A DNA stretch of 64,000 nucleotides, taken from Salinilacihabitans rarus. GTDB taxonomy: Archaea; Halobacteriota; Halobacteria; Halobacteriales; Natrialbaceae. This document shows positions 25,579 to 35,281 of this stretch, in pieces (position 1 is the first letter of the stretch; each line of letters begins with the position of its first letter). The notes under the pieces are model-generated. The model was not told where the DNA came from. It did not search any database and saw only the letters and a list, made by a program, of their open reading frames with translations. The stretch lies in assembly GCF_024296665.1 (NCBI RefSeq), contig NZ_CP100762.1, positions 3,410,001 through 3,474,000 on the forward strand, in the 5' to 3' direction. Both the position numbers and the translations under genes were made by a program.

Positions 25579-25633
25579 AGCCGAGCGGGCGGGAAGCCAA
25601 CTATCAAATCCCTCTCGTGCCAACGAGTGGGTA

Positions 25634-26611
25634 ATGGGAAACGCAGCACTCCGGGACATCGCGGTCATCGAGGAGATTCCCTTCTCGGCGGTCGAGGGCG
25701 TCGTCGCCGTCGACGCCCACAACTGGCTCTACCGGTACCTGACGACGACCGTCAAGTGGACCGCGAGCGAGACGTACACGACCCCCGACGGGACCGAGGT
25801 GGCGAACCTGATCGGCATCGTTCAGGGGCTGCCGAAGTTCTTCGAGAACGACGTCGTTCCGGTGATGGTCTTCGACGGCGGCCCCTCCGAACTCAAGGAA
25901 GAGGAGATCGAGTCCCGCCGCGAACAGCGCCGGAGCTACGAGGAGCAACTGGAGGTCGCCCGCGAGGAGGGCGACGAGGTCGCCGTCGCTCGACTGGAGT
26001 CGCGCACCCAGCGGCTGACGCCGACGATCCAGGAGACCAGCCGCGAACTCCTGCGGTTGCTCGACGTGCCGGTCGTCGAGGCCCCGGCGGAGGGCGAGGC
26101 GCAGGCGGCACACATGGTCCGGCGCGGCGACGCCGACTACGTCGGCTCCGAGGACTACGACGCGCTGCTGTTCGGCGCGCCGCTGACGCTGCGCCAGTTG
26201 ACGAGCAAGGGCGACCCCGAACTGATGGACCTCGACGCGACGCTCGCGAAACACGACCTGACGCTCGAACAGTTGATCGACGCGGCGATCCTGATCGGGA
26301 CGGATTTCAACCCCGGCGTGAACGGCATCGGCCCGAAGACGGCCCTCTCGGCGATCGAGGAACACGGCGACATCTGGGGCGTCCTCGAAGCGCGCGGCGA
26401 GCACGTCGAGTACGCCGACCGCGTCCGGCAACTCTTCCGCGACCCGAACGTGACCGACGACTACGCGTTCGACACCGACCTCGATCCCGACCTGTCGGCG
26501 GCCCGCGAGTACGTCGTCGACGAGTGGGGCGTCGACGCGGGCGAGGTCGAACGCGGCTTCGAGCGCATCGAGGAGAGCGTCGCGCAGACGGGGCTGGACC
26601 GCTGGACCTGA
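25634..26611 (+). CDS. fen: Flap endonuclease 1 (FEN1)
   Basis: The 325-residue structure-specific nuclease removes 5' flaps in Okazaki-fragment maturation and repair. The metal-binding acids are visible in [45 protein letters not shown] and [20 protein letters not shown] (with the H2TH helix). The C-terminus QTGLDRWT is a PIP-box-like motif for PCNA. The length is normal for archaea. It stands alone in direction against the ABC-2 genes that follow. Confidence 0.96.
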   Translation: MGNAALRDIAVIEEIPFSAVEGVVAVDAHNWLYRYLTTTVKWTASETYTTPDGTEVANLIGIVQGLPKFFENDVVPVMVFDGGPSELKEEEIESRREQRRSYEEQLEVAREEGDEVAVARLESRTQRLTPTIQETSRELLRLLDVPVVEAPAEGEAQAAHMVRRGDADYVGSEDYDALLFGAPLTLRQLTSKGDPELMDLDATLAKHDLTLEQLIDAAILIGTDFNPGVNGIGPKTALSAIEEHGDIWGVLEARGEHVEYADRVRQLFRDPNVTDDYAFDTDLDPDLSAAREYVVDEWGVDAGEVERGFERIEESVAQTGLDRWT

Positions 26612-26619
26612 CCGGCGGA

Positions 26620-27465
26620 CTACCGCACGTCCGCGCTCGCCGCCCGCCCGATCGCGTACACCGCGACGCTCCCGAACGCGACCGCGAGGCCGACCAGCAC
26701 CGCGAGCGCGGGGACGAGCGTGTCCCACATCCCGCCGAAGCGAGTCACCTCGATCACGGTCATCGTGTCCTCGCCGAGCATGGCCGCGCGGGCGGCGTCG
26801 GCGCCGTAGGTTACGGGATTGAACGCCGCGACCGTCCGGATCCACCCCGGGAGCGCCGACAGCGGGAGGAAGGCGCTGGAGACGAACAGCAACGGTAGCT
26901 GGACGAGGTTCGCGCCGATGATCGTCGACTCCTCGTCGCGGGTGAGCACGGCGAGAACGTTCGAGAGCGCGGTGAACCACAGCGAGAAGACGACGGCGAT
27001 GGCGGCGATGCCGACGGCGCCGAGGAAGCCGGTGGCGACCTCCGCGCCGAGGGCGACGCCGAGGCCGAGTACGATCACGACCTGTGCGACGATGCGGACG
27101 AGTTCGGCGAGGGTCTTCCCGACGAACACCGCGGTGCGGTTCATCGGGCTGACGAGCGTCTTCTCGAACATCCCGTTCTCGATGTCGTTGACCAGCCCGA
27201 TGCCCGAACTCGCCGCGGCCACCAGCGCGACCTGAACGACGATGGCGGGCACGAGGTACGTCTCGTAGCTGATCCCCTCGAGGGCGGCGGTCGCGACGCC
27301 GCCGAACACCTGCGTGAAGAGGACGAGGAAGATGATCGGCTGGACGAGCGAGACGACGAGCACGAACGGGTTGCGGATCGACTTGCGCGTCCACCGGACG
27401 AACGTGATCCGGACGTCGCTGGCGAAGCCGCCGCCGTGGCCGCCCGCGGGGGCGGGCACGCTCAC
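26620..27465 (-). CDS. ABC-2 type transporter permease
   Basis: The 281-residue protein has six membrane helices with the ABC-2 pattern: RKSIRNPFVLVVSLVQPIIFLVLF at the start, NGMFEKTLVSPMNRTAVFVGK in the middle, and FNPVTYGADAAR near the end. It pairs with the ATPase encoded immediately upstream; its GTG overlaps that gene's stop (GTGA). DrrB-type exporters of drugs, lipids or polysaccharides share this layout. The substrate is unknown. Confidence 0.9.
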   Translation of the reverse strand: MSVPAPAGGHGGGFASDVRITFVRWTRKSIRNPFVLVVSLVQPIIFLVLFTQVFGGVATAALEGISYETYLVPAIVVQVALVAAASSGIGLVNDIENGMFEKTLVSPMNRTAVFVGKTLAELVRIVAQVVIVLGLGVALGAEVATGFLGAVGIAAIAVVFSLWFTALSNVLAVLTRDEESTIIGANLVQLPLLFVSSAFLPLSALPGWIRTVAAFNPVTYGADAARAAMLGEDTMTVIEVTRFGGMWDTLVPALAVLVGLAVAFGSVAVYAIGRAASADVR

Positions 27466-28541
27466 TGGCGGTCACCCCCGTCGGCCGAATCGCCGGCCGG
27501 CGTTCCGTTCCCGTCCTCACTCCCGTCCCCGTCCACCCCGCCGTCGCCGACCGCGCCCGCCGTCGCGTCCGCGGCGGGCCGGGCCGTCGACTCGCTCCCG
27601 TCGCCGGTGACCGCGAGGAAGACGTCGTCCAGCGTCGGCGCGCGGACGTCGAAGCCCGTCACGCCGATTCCGGCGTCCCGGAGGGCGACCAGCAGGTCGG
27701 GCCCCTTCGAGCGGGCGTCCCGGGCGGTCACCGACAGACCCGACTCGGTCGACTCGACGGTCGCGCCGGCGGCGAAGACCTCGCCCTCGCGGGCGACGGC
27801 GGCGGCCCGCTCGCGGTCGGCGGGGTCGGCGAGTTCGACGTCGAGGATCTCGCCGCCGACGCGCCGCTTCAGTTCGGCGGGTGACCCCTCGGCGACGACG
27901 CTCCCGCGCTGGATCACCGAGAGCCGCTCGCACAACTGGTCTGCCTCTTCGAGGTACTGGGTCGTCAGGAAGACGGTCGTCCCCGCGTCGTTGATCCGCC
28001 GGAAGTACTCCCACAGGCGGTTGCGCGCGGCGGGGTCGAGCCCGGTCGTCGGTTCGTCGAGGAAGACCAGCGGCGGCCGGTGGACGAGCGCCGTCGCGGC
28101 GTCGAGGCGCTTTTTCATCCCGCCGGAGAAGTCGTCGGCCACCTTGTCCGCGACGGCCGCCAGCTCGACCAGTTCGAGCAACTCGTCGATGCGGTCGGCC
28201 CGCTCGCCCCGGGGGACGCCGTAGGCGGCGCAGGCGTACCGGAGGTTCTCGCGGGCCGTGAGTTCGGGGTCGACGCTCGTCTCCTGGGCCATGTAGCCGA
28301 TCGACGAGCGCACCCGCCGGGGGTCGGCGAGCGCGTCGACCCCCTCGATCCGGACGGTCCCCGCGGTCGGGCGCAGCAGCGTCACCAGCGTCTTGATCGT
28401 CGTCGTCTTCCCCGCGCCGTTCGGCCCCAGGAACCCGAAGAACTCGCCGCGTTCGACCAGCAGGTCCACCCCGCGGACGGCCTCGGTGCCGTCGGCGTAG
28501 GTCACCTCGACGTCGCGGGCTTCGATCGCGTACTCCGTCAC
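27462..28541 (-). CDS. ABC transporter ATP-binding protein (DrrA-like)
   Basis: The GTG at 28541 gives 359 residues. Walker A is GPNGAGKTT, the signature DFSGGMKKRL, Walker B VFLDEPTTGLD, and the switch region TTQYLEEAD. The C-terminal 100 residues are a DrrA-type regulatory domain ending in a low-complexity Gly/Asp/Ser tail (about residues 318-359). It energises the ABC-2 permease encoded next. Confidence 0.92.
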   Translation of the reverse strand: MTEYAIEARDVEVTYADGTEAVRGVDLLVERGEFFGFLGPNGAGKTTTIKTLVTLLRPTAGTVRIEGVDALADPRRVRSSIGYMAQETSVDPELTARENLRYACAAYGVPRGERADRIDELLELVELAAVADKVADDFSGGMKKRLDAATALVHRPPLVFLDEPTTGLDPAARNRLWEYFRRINDAGTTVFLTTQYLEEADQLCERLSVIQRGSVVAEGSPAELKRRVGGEILDVELADPADRERAAAVAREGEVFAAGATVESTESGLSVTARDARSKGPDLLVALRDAGIGVTGFDVRAPTLDDVFLAVTGDGSESTARPAADATAGAVGDGGVDGDGSEDGNGTPAGDSADGGDRQ

Positions 28542-28579
28542 ACGAGCGGTAAGGCCCGCCGGGAGGAAATACCCCTCGC

Positions 28580-28792
28580 TCACCCCTCGGCCGGTCCGAG
28601 GTCGTACCCCATCGCCTGCGCGTGCAGGTGCGCGAACGCCAGGAACGGCCCGCGAACCTTCTCGGTCGGCTCGAACTCCACCCGCGGGGGGACCTCGTCG
28701 TACGACTTCCGGGAGAGCAGCCCCGCGGCCGTCAGTTCGCGCAACCGCACCGAGAGGGCGTTCGCCGGGGCCTCGACTTCCGAGAAGCGCAC
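28580..28792 (-). pseudogene. Truncated HxlR-type winged-helix regulator
   Basis: The 70 residues from a GTG at 28792 match the C-terminal two-thirds of HxlR proteins: RFSEVEAP-ANALSVRLRELTAAGLLSRKSYDEVPPRVEFEPTEK. The N-terminal helix with the Cys-Pro and the start of the HTH (about 35 residues) is absent in all frames upstream. It is adjacent and divergent to an NmrA-type reductase gene, the usual partner of HxlR regulators. The remnant may still fold as a partial wing, but DNA binding is doubtful. Confidence 0.6.
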
Positions 28793-28984
28793 GGTTCGAT
28801 TCCGTCGTCGCGCCGGTCCCGTCGTCCATGCGAGACGCGACGACCTCCGGGGACGCGTGCTTCGCTTTTCGAACCGTCGAGCGAGCGCCGTCGAGGCGCC
28901 CACTACTTCGATCCTCCGAAGTCGGGCGCTTAAGTCCGCGGCGCTCCTTTCGGGTGACATGCGAACCACAGCGGGGATGTGGCG

Positions 28985-29821
28985 ATGAGGCGGGTCCTCG
29001 TCACCGGCGCGACCAGCACGGTGGGCGGCCACGTCGTCGACGGCCTCCGCGACCGCGAGGGGGTGGCCGTCCGGGCGGCCAGCCGCGACCCGGCGGCCGT
29101 CGGCGCGGGCGTCGAGCGCGTCCGCTTCGACTTCACCGACCCCGCGACCTACCGCGCCGCGTTCGCCGACGTCGACGCGGTCTTCCTCGTCCGGCCGCCG
29201 GCCATCTCCCGGGTCCGCCGGGACCTCGTCCCCGCGCTGTCGGCCGCCGTCGGCGCGGGCGTCGAGCGCGTCGTCTTCCTCTCGGTGCTCGGCGCGGAGC
29301 GCAACCCCGTCGTCCCCCACACCCGGATCGAGTCGTGGCTCGCGGAGGCGCCACTGGAGACGACGTTCCTGCGCGCTTCCTTCTTCCTGCAGAACCTCGC
29401 GACGGTCCACCGCGAGGAGATCCGCCGCGGCGAACTGTTCGTCCCCGCCGGGGACGGCGAGACGAGTTTCGTCGACGTCCGCGACGTCGCCGCCGTCGGC
29501 GTCGAGTGCCTCGACGGCGGCCCGACCGGCGCCCTCGACCTCACCGGGCCGGAGGCCCTCGACTACGGGACGGTCTGCCGGCGCCTCTCGGCGGTCCTCG
29601 GCCGGGAGGTCGAGTACGCGAACCCGTCGCTGGCGCGCTTTCTCGTCCGCCGGTTGCGGACGGACCGCGACCCGGCGCGGGTCGCCGTGATGGCCGGCAT
29701 CTACACCACGGCCCGCCTCGGCCTCGCGGGCCGGGTGACCGACGACGTCCGGCGGGTGCTGGGGCGCGATCCTCTCGACGTCGAGACGTTCGCCCGCGAC
29801 TACCGCGAGGTCTGGGCCTGA
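28985..29821 (+). CDS. NmrA-type NAD(P)-binding protein (atypical SDR)
   Basis: The 278-residue protein has the Rossmann motif VLVTGATSTVGGHV and the NmrA-like layout with VFLVRPPAISRVRRDLVPAL, FLSVLGAERN, ESWLAEAPLETTFLRASFFLQNL. The catalytic Tyr-x3-Lys of classical SDRs is missing, as in NAD(P)-sensing or quinone-reducing NmrA/QOR2 relatives. The ATG at 28985 follows a TATA-like CTTAAG (about 28929-28934). A truncated HxlR gene lies divergent upstream. Confidence 0.85.
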   Translation: MRRVLVTGATSTVGGHVVDGLRDREGVAVRAASRDPAAVGAGVERVRFDFTDPATYRAAFADVDAVFLVRPPAISRVRRDLVPALSAAVGAGVERVVFLSVLGAERNPVVPHTRIESWLAEAPLETTFLRASFFLQNLATVHREEIRRGELFVPAGDGETSFVDVRDVAAVGVECLDGGPTGALDLTGPEALDYGTVCRRLSAVLGREVEYANPSLARFLVRRLRTDRDPARVAVMAGIYTTARLGLAGRVTDDVRRVLGRDPLDVETFARDYREVWA

Positions 29822-29861
29822 CCGGTCACGTCGCCGAACGGTGACGCGCGCCGGGAACGCC

Positions 29862-29867
29862 CTATAT
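29862..29867 (+). promoter_or_regulatory. TATA-like box of the matrixin-like gene
   Basis: CTATAT lies 27-32 bases before the GTG at 29894, the distance expected for a leaderless transcript. It supports the GTG as the true start. Confidence 0.55.
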
Positions 29868-29893
29868 GGATCGGCGGGCCGTATCGCCTCCCG

Positions 29894-30649
29894 GTGAACC
29901 GACGACGGGTGCTCGCGGCTGTCGGCGGGGGATGTGCCCTCCCCGCGCTCTGGTACGCCGGCCGCTCCCCCCGGCGGTCGATCGACGTCCGATTCTGGCT
30001 CAGCGAGCGCGCCGCCCGCCACGACGGCGTCGGCCGCCGGATCGAGTCGTACGTCGGCGACGCGCTCGGCGAGGCCTTCGACGACGTGACCGTCTCCGCG
30101 GGCGGCGTCGTCGGCGTCGACACCGAGCACGGCTTCCGGGTGACCCGCTCCGGGGAGTGGCCCCGCCTCGTCGGGACGGAACTCGCCGCCGCCCGCGGCC
30201 TCGACCCGGTCGACGACGTCAACCTGCTCGTGACCGACGGGCCGGTCGACCGCACGCCCGCCGGCGCGGCGGTGCCCCACGTGGCCTCCGCCGGCGGGGC
30301 CCGCCACCTCGGGTCGGTCCCGGCCCGCGAGGCCGTCGACGACGTGGTCCCGTACACGACGCGCTGGCGCGTCGTCCAGTTGCTGCTCCACGAGGTCGGC
30401 CACGCCCTCGGCCTCGACCACGACCACGGGTCGATCGTCGGCGATGCGGAGGCGACCGTCGCCTCGCCGATGATCAGCGCGTACGCGTGGCTCGACGAGC
30501 GCGCCGGCCACGACCGGTTCGACGCCGACCGGAGCGCCTGCGGCCGGACGTACCCGGCGGACCGCGGCGGCGAGCGACGCCTCTCGCTGTCGTTCTCGGA
30601 GTGTGCCGTCGCCCGCCTGCGCTCGTACGACGGCGGACTGCTCCCCTGA
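29894..30649 (+). CDS. Matrixin-like zinc metalloprotease, exported
   Basis: The 251-residue protein has a short signal with RRR before a hydrophobic stretch (VLAAVGGGCALPALWYAG), possibly Tat. The active site is HEVGHALGLDHDHG (HExxHxxGxxH zinc site), in a domain that resembles archaemetzincin/matrixin proteases. It lies seven bases from the stop of the convergent NDH-2 gene. The substrate is unknown. Confidence 0.82.
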   Translation: MNRRRVLAAVGGGCALPALWYAGRSPRRSIDVRFWLSERAARHDGVGRRIESYVGDALGEAFDDVTVSAGGVVGVDTEHGFRVTRSGEWPRLVGTELAAARGLDPVDDVNLLVTDGPVDRTPAGAAVPHVASAGGARHLGSVPAREAVDDVVPYTTRWRVVQLLLHEVGHALGLDHDHGSIVGDAEATVASPMISAYAWLDERAGHDRFDADRSACGRTYPADRGGERRLSLSFSECAVARLRSYDGGLLP

Positions 30650-30655
30650 CGGCCG

Positions 30656-31804
30656 TCACCGGCCGCGCCGGCGCGTCCCGGGGTCGAGTTCGGACTGGAC
30701 GAGGTCGACCGCGTTGCGGACCGCGCCGACCGACGAGAGGTAGCCGGCGCCGACGGTCGCCTTCAGCGCCGTCGCGGCCCGACCCGTCACGACCGCCGGC
30801 CCGACCTGCGCGACGGCGTCGTCGCCGACGCTGACCAGCCAGCCGGGGGACTCGAACGAGAACTGTTCGAGACGCGGCTCGAAGAGCCCGCCGCGTCGCT
30901 CGTGGTCGACGATCCGGGCGACGTTCTCGGCGACCGTCCGCGCCTCGCGCACCGCCGACTGGGCGCTCGCGGGCACCGCCTCGCCGTCGGCGTCGACGAC
31001 GCGGGCGACGTCCCCGAGGGCGAACGTCCGCCGGTCGAGTCGGAGGTCGCCGCGGACGGTCGACCGCTCGCCGTCGAGCGCGCCCGGCCCGGCGATGCCG
31101 CCGGTCCAGACGAAGACGTCGTACGGCACCGGCCCGTCGTCGGTGTGGATCGTCGCCTCGTCGGCGCGTGCGACCGCCGTCCCCGTCCGCACGTCGACGC
31201 CCTGTGCTTCGAGCGCGTCGCGGACCGCCCGTCGGAAGTTCGACGGGAAGGCCGGCGCCACCTCGTCGAGGCGTTCGAGTAGCGTGATCGTCGCCTCGCG
31301 ACCGTCCTCGTCGACGAGCGCCGCGAGTTCGCCGGCGACCTGGACGCCCGAGAGGCCGGCGCCGCCGACGACGAGGCGGGGGTCGTCGCCCTCCAGCGCG
31401 TCGAGGACGTCCCGACGGATCGCCCGGGCGTGGTGGAGCCGCTTCAGCGGCGTCGCGCGCTCGCGGACCCCTTCGAGGCCGTAGTGGGCGGTCTCGGCGC
31501 CCAGACAGACCGCACAGACGTCGTAGGAGAGCGTGCCGTCGGTGCAGGTGACGGTCCGGGCCTCGCGGTCGACGTCCTCGACGCGGGCGACGCGGACCGT
31601 CGCGCGGTCGACGACGTCGGGCAGCGGGATCGAAATCTCGGCGGCGAGCGACGGCCGGCGGATCACCCGGTGGAGTTCGTGCTGGACGAGGTGGTCGGGC
31701 GACTCGTCGACCAGCGTGAGGTCGACGTCCGCGGGGAGTTTTCGTTCGAGCAGGCGGGTGAGCGTCAGGCCGGCGTAGCCCGCGCCGAGCACGACGACGT
31801 GCAT
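30656..31804 (-). CDS. ndh: Type II NADH dehydrogenase-like FAD oxidoreductase (NDH-2)
   Basis: The 382-residue protein has the FAD-binding VVVLGAGYAGLTLTRLL, a second Rossmann motif VVGGAGLSGVQVAGELA for NAD(P)H, and the FAD-closing ALGDVARV. NDH-2 enzymes oxidise NADH and reduce membrane quinone without pumping protons. The C-terminal 60 residues may attach to the membrane. In this genome it would run beside the proton-pumping complex I encoded at the window's end. Sulfide-quinone reductase relatives share the fold, so the exact donor is not certain. Confidence 0.85.
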   Translation of the reverse strand: MHVVVLGAGYAGLTLTRLLERKLPADVDLTLVDESPDHLVQHELHRVIRRPSLAAEISIPLPDVVDRATVRVARVEDVDREARTVTCTDGTLSYDVCAVCLGAETAHYGLEGVRERATPLKRLHHARAIRRDVLDALEGDDPRLVVGGAGLSGVQVAGELAALVDEDGREATITLLERLDEVAPAFPSNFRRAVRDALEAQGVDVRTGTAVARADEATIHTDDGPVPYDVFVWTGGIAGPGALDGERSTVRGDLRLDRRTFALGDVARVVDADGEAVPASAQSAVREARTVAENVARIVDHERRGGLFEPRLEQFSFESPGWLVSVGDDAVAQVGPAVVTGRAATALKATVGAGYLSSVGAVRNAVDLVQSELDPGTRRRGR

Positions 31805-31852
31805 GGTCGACCTAGGGGGTCGAAGACTAAAGGTGTGCCCGGGGCCGGACGC

Positions 31853-34800
31853 TCACCGATCGGCCGCCGGCAGCGTGACGGTGAACACCGACCCCTCGCC
31901 GGGGTCGGAGTCGACGCGGATCTCGCCGCCGTGGCGCTCGACGATCCGCCGACAGAGCGCCAGCCCGATCCCGGTGCCCGGGTGCTCGTCGCGGCCGTGG
32001 AGACGCTGGAAGACCTCGAAGATGCGCTCTTGCTCGTCGGGGGCGATACCGACCCCCTCGTCGCGCACCGCGATCCGCCAGCGCCCTCCGGCGCGCTCGG
32101 CGTCGATCTCGACTCGCGGCGGTTCGTCGCCGCTGTACGCGATGGCGTTGCTCAGCAGGTTCTGGAACACCTCGCGAAGCTGGCTGGCGTCGCCGTCGAC
32201 GCGCGGGAGGTCGCCGACCGCGATTTCGGCCCCGCTCTCCTCGATCCGGATCCGGAGGTCCTCGCGGACGTCCTCGACGACGTCGGTCAGGTCGACCGCT
32301 TCGAACGGATCGCCCCGCGTCTCGACCCGGGAGTACGCGAGCAGGCCGTCGATCATCTCGCGCATGCGGTCGGCGCCGTCGACGGCGTACCCGAGAAACT
32401 CCCGGCCGTCGGCGTCCAGTTCGTCCCCGTACCGTCGGTCGATAAGCTGGAGGTAGCTCGACACCATCCGCAGGGGCTCTTGCAGGTCGTGGGAGGCGCT
32501 GTAGGCGAACTGTTCGAGGCGCTCGTTCGACTCCTCGAGTTTCCGCTGGTACTCCTTGCGCTCGGTGATGTCGGTGAGGGCGCCGGGGAACGTCACGGGT
32601 TCGCCGTCCGCGTCGCACTCGACGTGGCCGCGGGCGACCACCCAGCGGAGGTCGCCGTCGGCGTCGCGGACGCGGTACTCCGACTCGTACTCGCCACAGG
32701 CCTCGACGGCCGCTTCGATCTCCCGCTCGACGCGCTCGCGGTCGGCCTCGTGGATGGCGGAGACGAACCGGTCGAGCGAGACGCCCTCGCGGGCGGCTGC
32801 GGGGTCGACGCCGAACGTCCGGGCGAACGAACCGCCCGCGGCGAACCGATCCTCGGGGATCCGGTACTCCCACGTGCCGACCGCGCCGGCCTCCGTCGCC
32901 GCCTCCAGTTGCGCCTTGGCCTCCTCGAGGTAGCGTTCGTACTCCTTGCGCTCGGTGACGTCCTGTGACATCGCCATCCCGGCGAACACCGCCCCGCTCT
33001 CGTCGGTCACGGGGACCGTCCAGAACCGGAGGCTCAGACCGGCGTACTCGACCTCGAAGGTGTGTGACTCCCCGGCCAACGCGGCCCGGTAGTGCGGTTC
33101 GAGGAGTTCGATCTCCTCGTCGTTGCTGCGCTCGTAGAGCGTCTTCCCCATCGTCTCCTCCGGGGTCATGTCGAACGTCTCGTACAGTTCCCCGCCCGCG
33201 ACCAGATACCGGAGCTCCTCGTCGAACAGCGTGACGATGCCGTTCGGGAAGTTGTCGACGAGCGTCCGGTACCGTTGTCTGGACTCCTCGAGTTGGCGCA
33301 TGCGCTCCTTCCGTTCGGTGACGTCCTGTGACATCGCCGTGACGGCGAAGACCTCGCCGGCGGCGTCGCGCACCGGGAGGAAGTGGAACTGGTAGGTCCT
33401 GCCCTCCATCACGTCCTCGAACTCCGTGGCCTCGCCGTCGAGGGCCGCCTCGTAGGCGGGGACGACGACGTCCGCGACATGCGACGGGAGCGCGTCGCGA
33501 ACGAGTTCGCCTTCGAGGTCCTCCCGGTTCAGGTTCGCGTCGGCCTCGACCGTGCCGCCGAAGGTGACGTAACGGAGGTCCTCGTCGACGAGGGCGACGG
33601 CGCCGCTGGGGTAGTGTTCGACGAACGTCTCGCTCCAGCGCCGGTACTCTTCGAGTTGGCGCTCGTACTCGACCCGGTCGGTGACGTCCTGGGACATTCC
33701 CAGCCCTGCCACTACGGTGCCGTCCTCGTCGTACACGGGGACGACCCGGAAGTGGCGAACCTCCCCGCCGAACTCCACCTCGAATTCGCTGCGTTCGCCG
33801 TCGAAGACCGCCCGGTACCGCGGCTCGATTTCGTCGGCCATCGCGTCCGGGAGCATCTCGCGGACCGTCCTGCCTTCGAACTCGTCGACCGAACTCGCGA
33901 GTCCGTCGAAGATCTCGCCGCCAAGGAACCGGTACCTGAGGTCCTCGTCGAACATGCCCACGGCCCCGTTCGGGAAGTTGTCGACGAGCGTCTGGTAGCG
34001 TCGCTCGCTCTCGGCGAGGGCGCGCTCGCGTTCTTTCCGGCCGGTGATGTCACGGAAGTAGACCGAAAGCCCCGTCTCGGAGGGGTAGGCCCGGACGTCG
34101 AACCACTTCCCGAGGGAGGGAAGCCGCTCCTCGTAGGACGTCGGCTCCTGGGTTTCGAGGGCGCGGTGGAACGCCTCGTAGCCGCGGGTGCCCCGCGCGT
34201 CCGGGAAGACGTCCCAGACGACCTCGCCGAGTAGCTCTTCGGCCGGCCGACCGAGCAGGTCCTCGGCGCGCTCGTTGACGTGGGTGAACCGCCACTCCTC
34301 GTCGACCGCGTAGACGGCGTCGGAGACGCGCTCGAAGACCTCCGCGAGTTCGGTCGAGAGCCTGTCGCTCCGGCGTTCGAGTTCGCGCGTGCGCTCTTTG
34401 AGGGCGGTGACGTCCTCGCCGGTGGTGACGACGCGGTCGACCGCGCCGTCCTCGTCGAACAGCGGGACGGCGCTGACCGAGAGCCAGCGCGATTCGCCCC
34501 CGGGGCGTTCGACTTCGAGGAGCCGGTCGGAGACCGCCTCGCCGGTCTCCAGGGCCGTCGCGAAGGGGTGTTCGTCGATCGATAGTTCCCGGCCCGCCTC
34601 GTCGTAGGTCGGCCGGACGCTCGAGAACGCCGTGCGTTCGCGCGCGGAGACGTCGAGCAGTTCCCTGGCGCGCTCGTTTACCCGCGTAACCTCGCCGTCG
34701 GCCTCGAGGACCACGACGCCGACGGGACTGGTCTCGAGGACGCGCTCGAGCAGGTCGCGCTCGCGCCGGAGTTCCCGCTCGGCGCGCTCGCGCTCGCTGA

Positions 34801-35197
34801 CGTCCCGTGCGACGCCGATGGTGCCGCGGAAGTCGCCGTCCTCGACGAGCGGGCGCAGGCGGAGTTCGAGGGGGAGCGTCCGGCCGTCGGCGGTGTGCGC
34901 CGCGAGTTCGAGCGTGTCGTTCGGGCCCTCCCCGCTCGCGAACTGCCGGCGGACGGCGCGGTCGATCCGGGCGGCGTCCGCCGGGAAGACGAGCGAGACG
35001 TGCTCGCCGAGCAGGTCCTCCCTGTCGTGGCCCGTCATCTCGACGAACGCGTCGTCGACGGCCTCGAACCGGCCGGCGGCGTCGAGCTGGTAGATACCGT
35101 CGTCGACCGCGTTCACGAGCGTTTCGTACCGTCGGAGCGCCGCGTCGTCGCTCGCCGAGTCCCAGAACGTTTCGGTGGCCCCCGCCCGGTCGGTCAT
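31853..35197 (-). CDS. Seven-PAS sensor histidine kinase
   Basis: The 1114-residue soluble protein consists of seven PAS domains (about residues 20-140, 148-275, 280-395, 400-520, 525-640, 645-765, 770-890), a HisKA domain with SASHDLQEPLRMV (phosphoaccepting His) and a HATPase with NLLSNAIAYSG, DEGVGIAPDEQ and GTGIGLALCRR. PAS 4-6 share NFPNG or HYPSG, then a DEDLRY-like segment, and MSQDVT at the end, so they arose by tandem duplication. No receiver domain or response regulator is nearby. A TATA-like box lies 24-33 bases upstream. Confidence 0.93.
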   Translation of the reverse strand: MTDRAGATETFWDSASDDAALRRYETLVNAVDDGIYQLDAAGRFEAVDDAFVEMTGHDREDLLGEHVSLVFPADAARIDRAVRRQFASGEGPNDTLELAAHTADGRTLPLELRLRPLVEDGDFRGTIGVARDVSERERAERELRRERDLLERVLETSPVGVVVLEADGEVTRVNERARELLDVSARERTAFSSVRPTYDEAGRELSIDEHPFATALETGEAVSDRLLEVERPGGESRWLSVSAVPLFDEDGAVDRVVTTGEDVTALKERTRELERRSDRLSTELAEVFERVSDAVYAVDEEWRFTHVNERAEDLLGRPAEELLGEVVWDVFPDARGTRGYEAFHRALETQEPTSYEERLPSLGKWFDVRAYPSETGLSVYFRDITGRKERERALAESERRYQTLVDNFPNGAVGMFDEDLRYRFLGGEIFDGLASSVDEFEGRTVREMLPDAMADEIEPRYRAVFDGERSEFEVEFGGEVRHFRVVPVYDEDGTVVAGLGMSQDVTDRVEYERQLEEYRRWSETFVEHYPSGAVALVDEDLRYVTFGGTVEADANLNREDLEGELVRDALPSHVADVVVPAYEAALDGEATEFEDVMEGRTYQFHFLPVRDAAGEVFAVTAMSQDVTERKERMRQLEESRQRYRTLVDNFPNGIVTLFDEELRYLVAGGELYETFDMTPEETMGKTLYERSNDEEIELLEPHYRAALAGESHTFEVEYAGLSLRFWTVPVTDESGAVFAGMAMSQDVTERKEYERYLEEAKAQLEAATEAGAVGTWEYRIPEDRFAAGGSFARTFGVDPAAAREGVSLDRFVSAIHEADRERVEREIEAAVEACGEYESEYRVRDADGDLRWVVARGHVECDADGEPVTFPGALTDITERKEYQRKLEESNERLEQFAYSASHDLQEPLRMVSSYLQLIDRRYGDELDADGREFLGYAVDGADRMREMIDGLLAYSRVETRGDPFEAVDLTDVVEDVREDLRIRIEESGAEIAVGDLPRVDGDASQLREVFQNLLSNAIAYSGDEPPRVEIDAERAGGRWRIAVRDEGVGIAPDEQERIFEVFQRLHGRDEHPGTGIGLALCRRIVERHGGEIRVDSDPGEGSVFTVTLPAADR

Positions 35198-35220
35198 CGC
35201 CTACTAGTGACGGCGCGAGC

Positions 35221-35230
35221 GGATAAACTC
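35221..35230 (-). promoter_or_regulatory. TATA-like box of the PAS kinase gene
   Basis: GAGTTTATCC on the minus strand is 24-33 bases before the ATG at 35197, consistent with leaderless transcription. Confidence 0.5.
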
Positions 35231-35281
35231 GGTGCCGAGTCGGAACGCCGACGGACGCGTCGAGCGGGTCCGGTCGCGACG

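Noticed and set aside
28580-30511. A 643-codon minus frame ending in HxlR-like sequence
   Set aside because: Only the last 70 residues have family homology. The rest is antisense to the NmrA and protease genes and Arg/Asp-rich.
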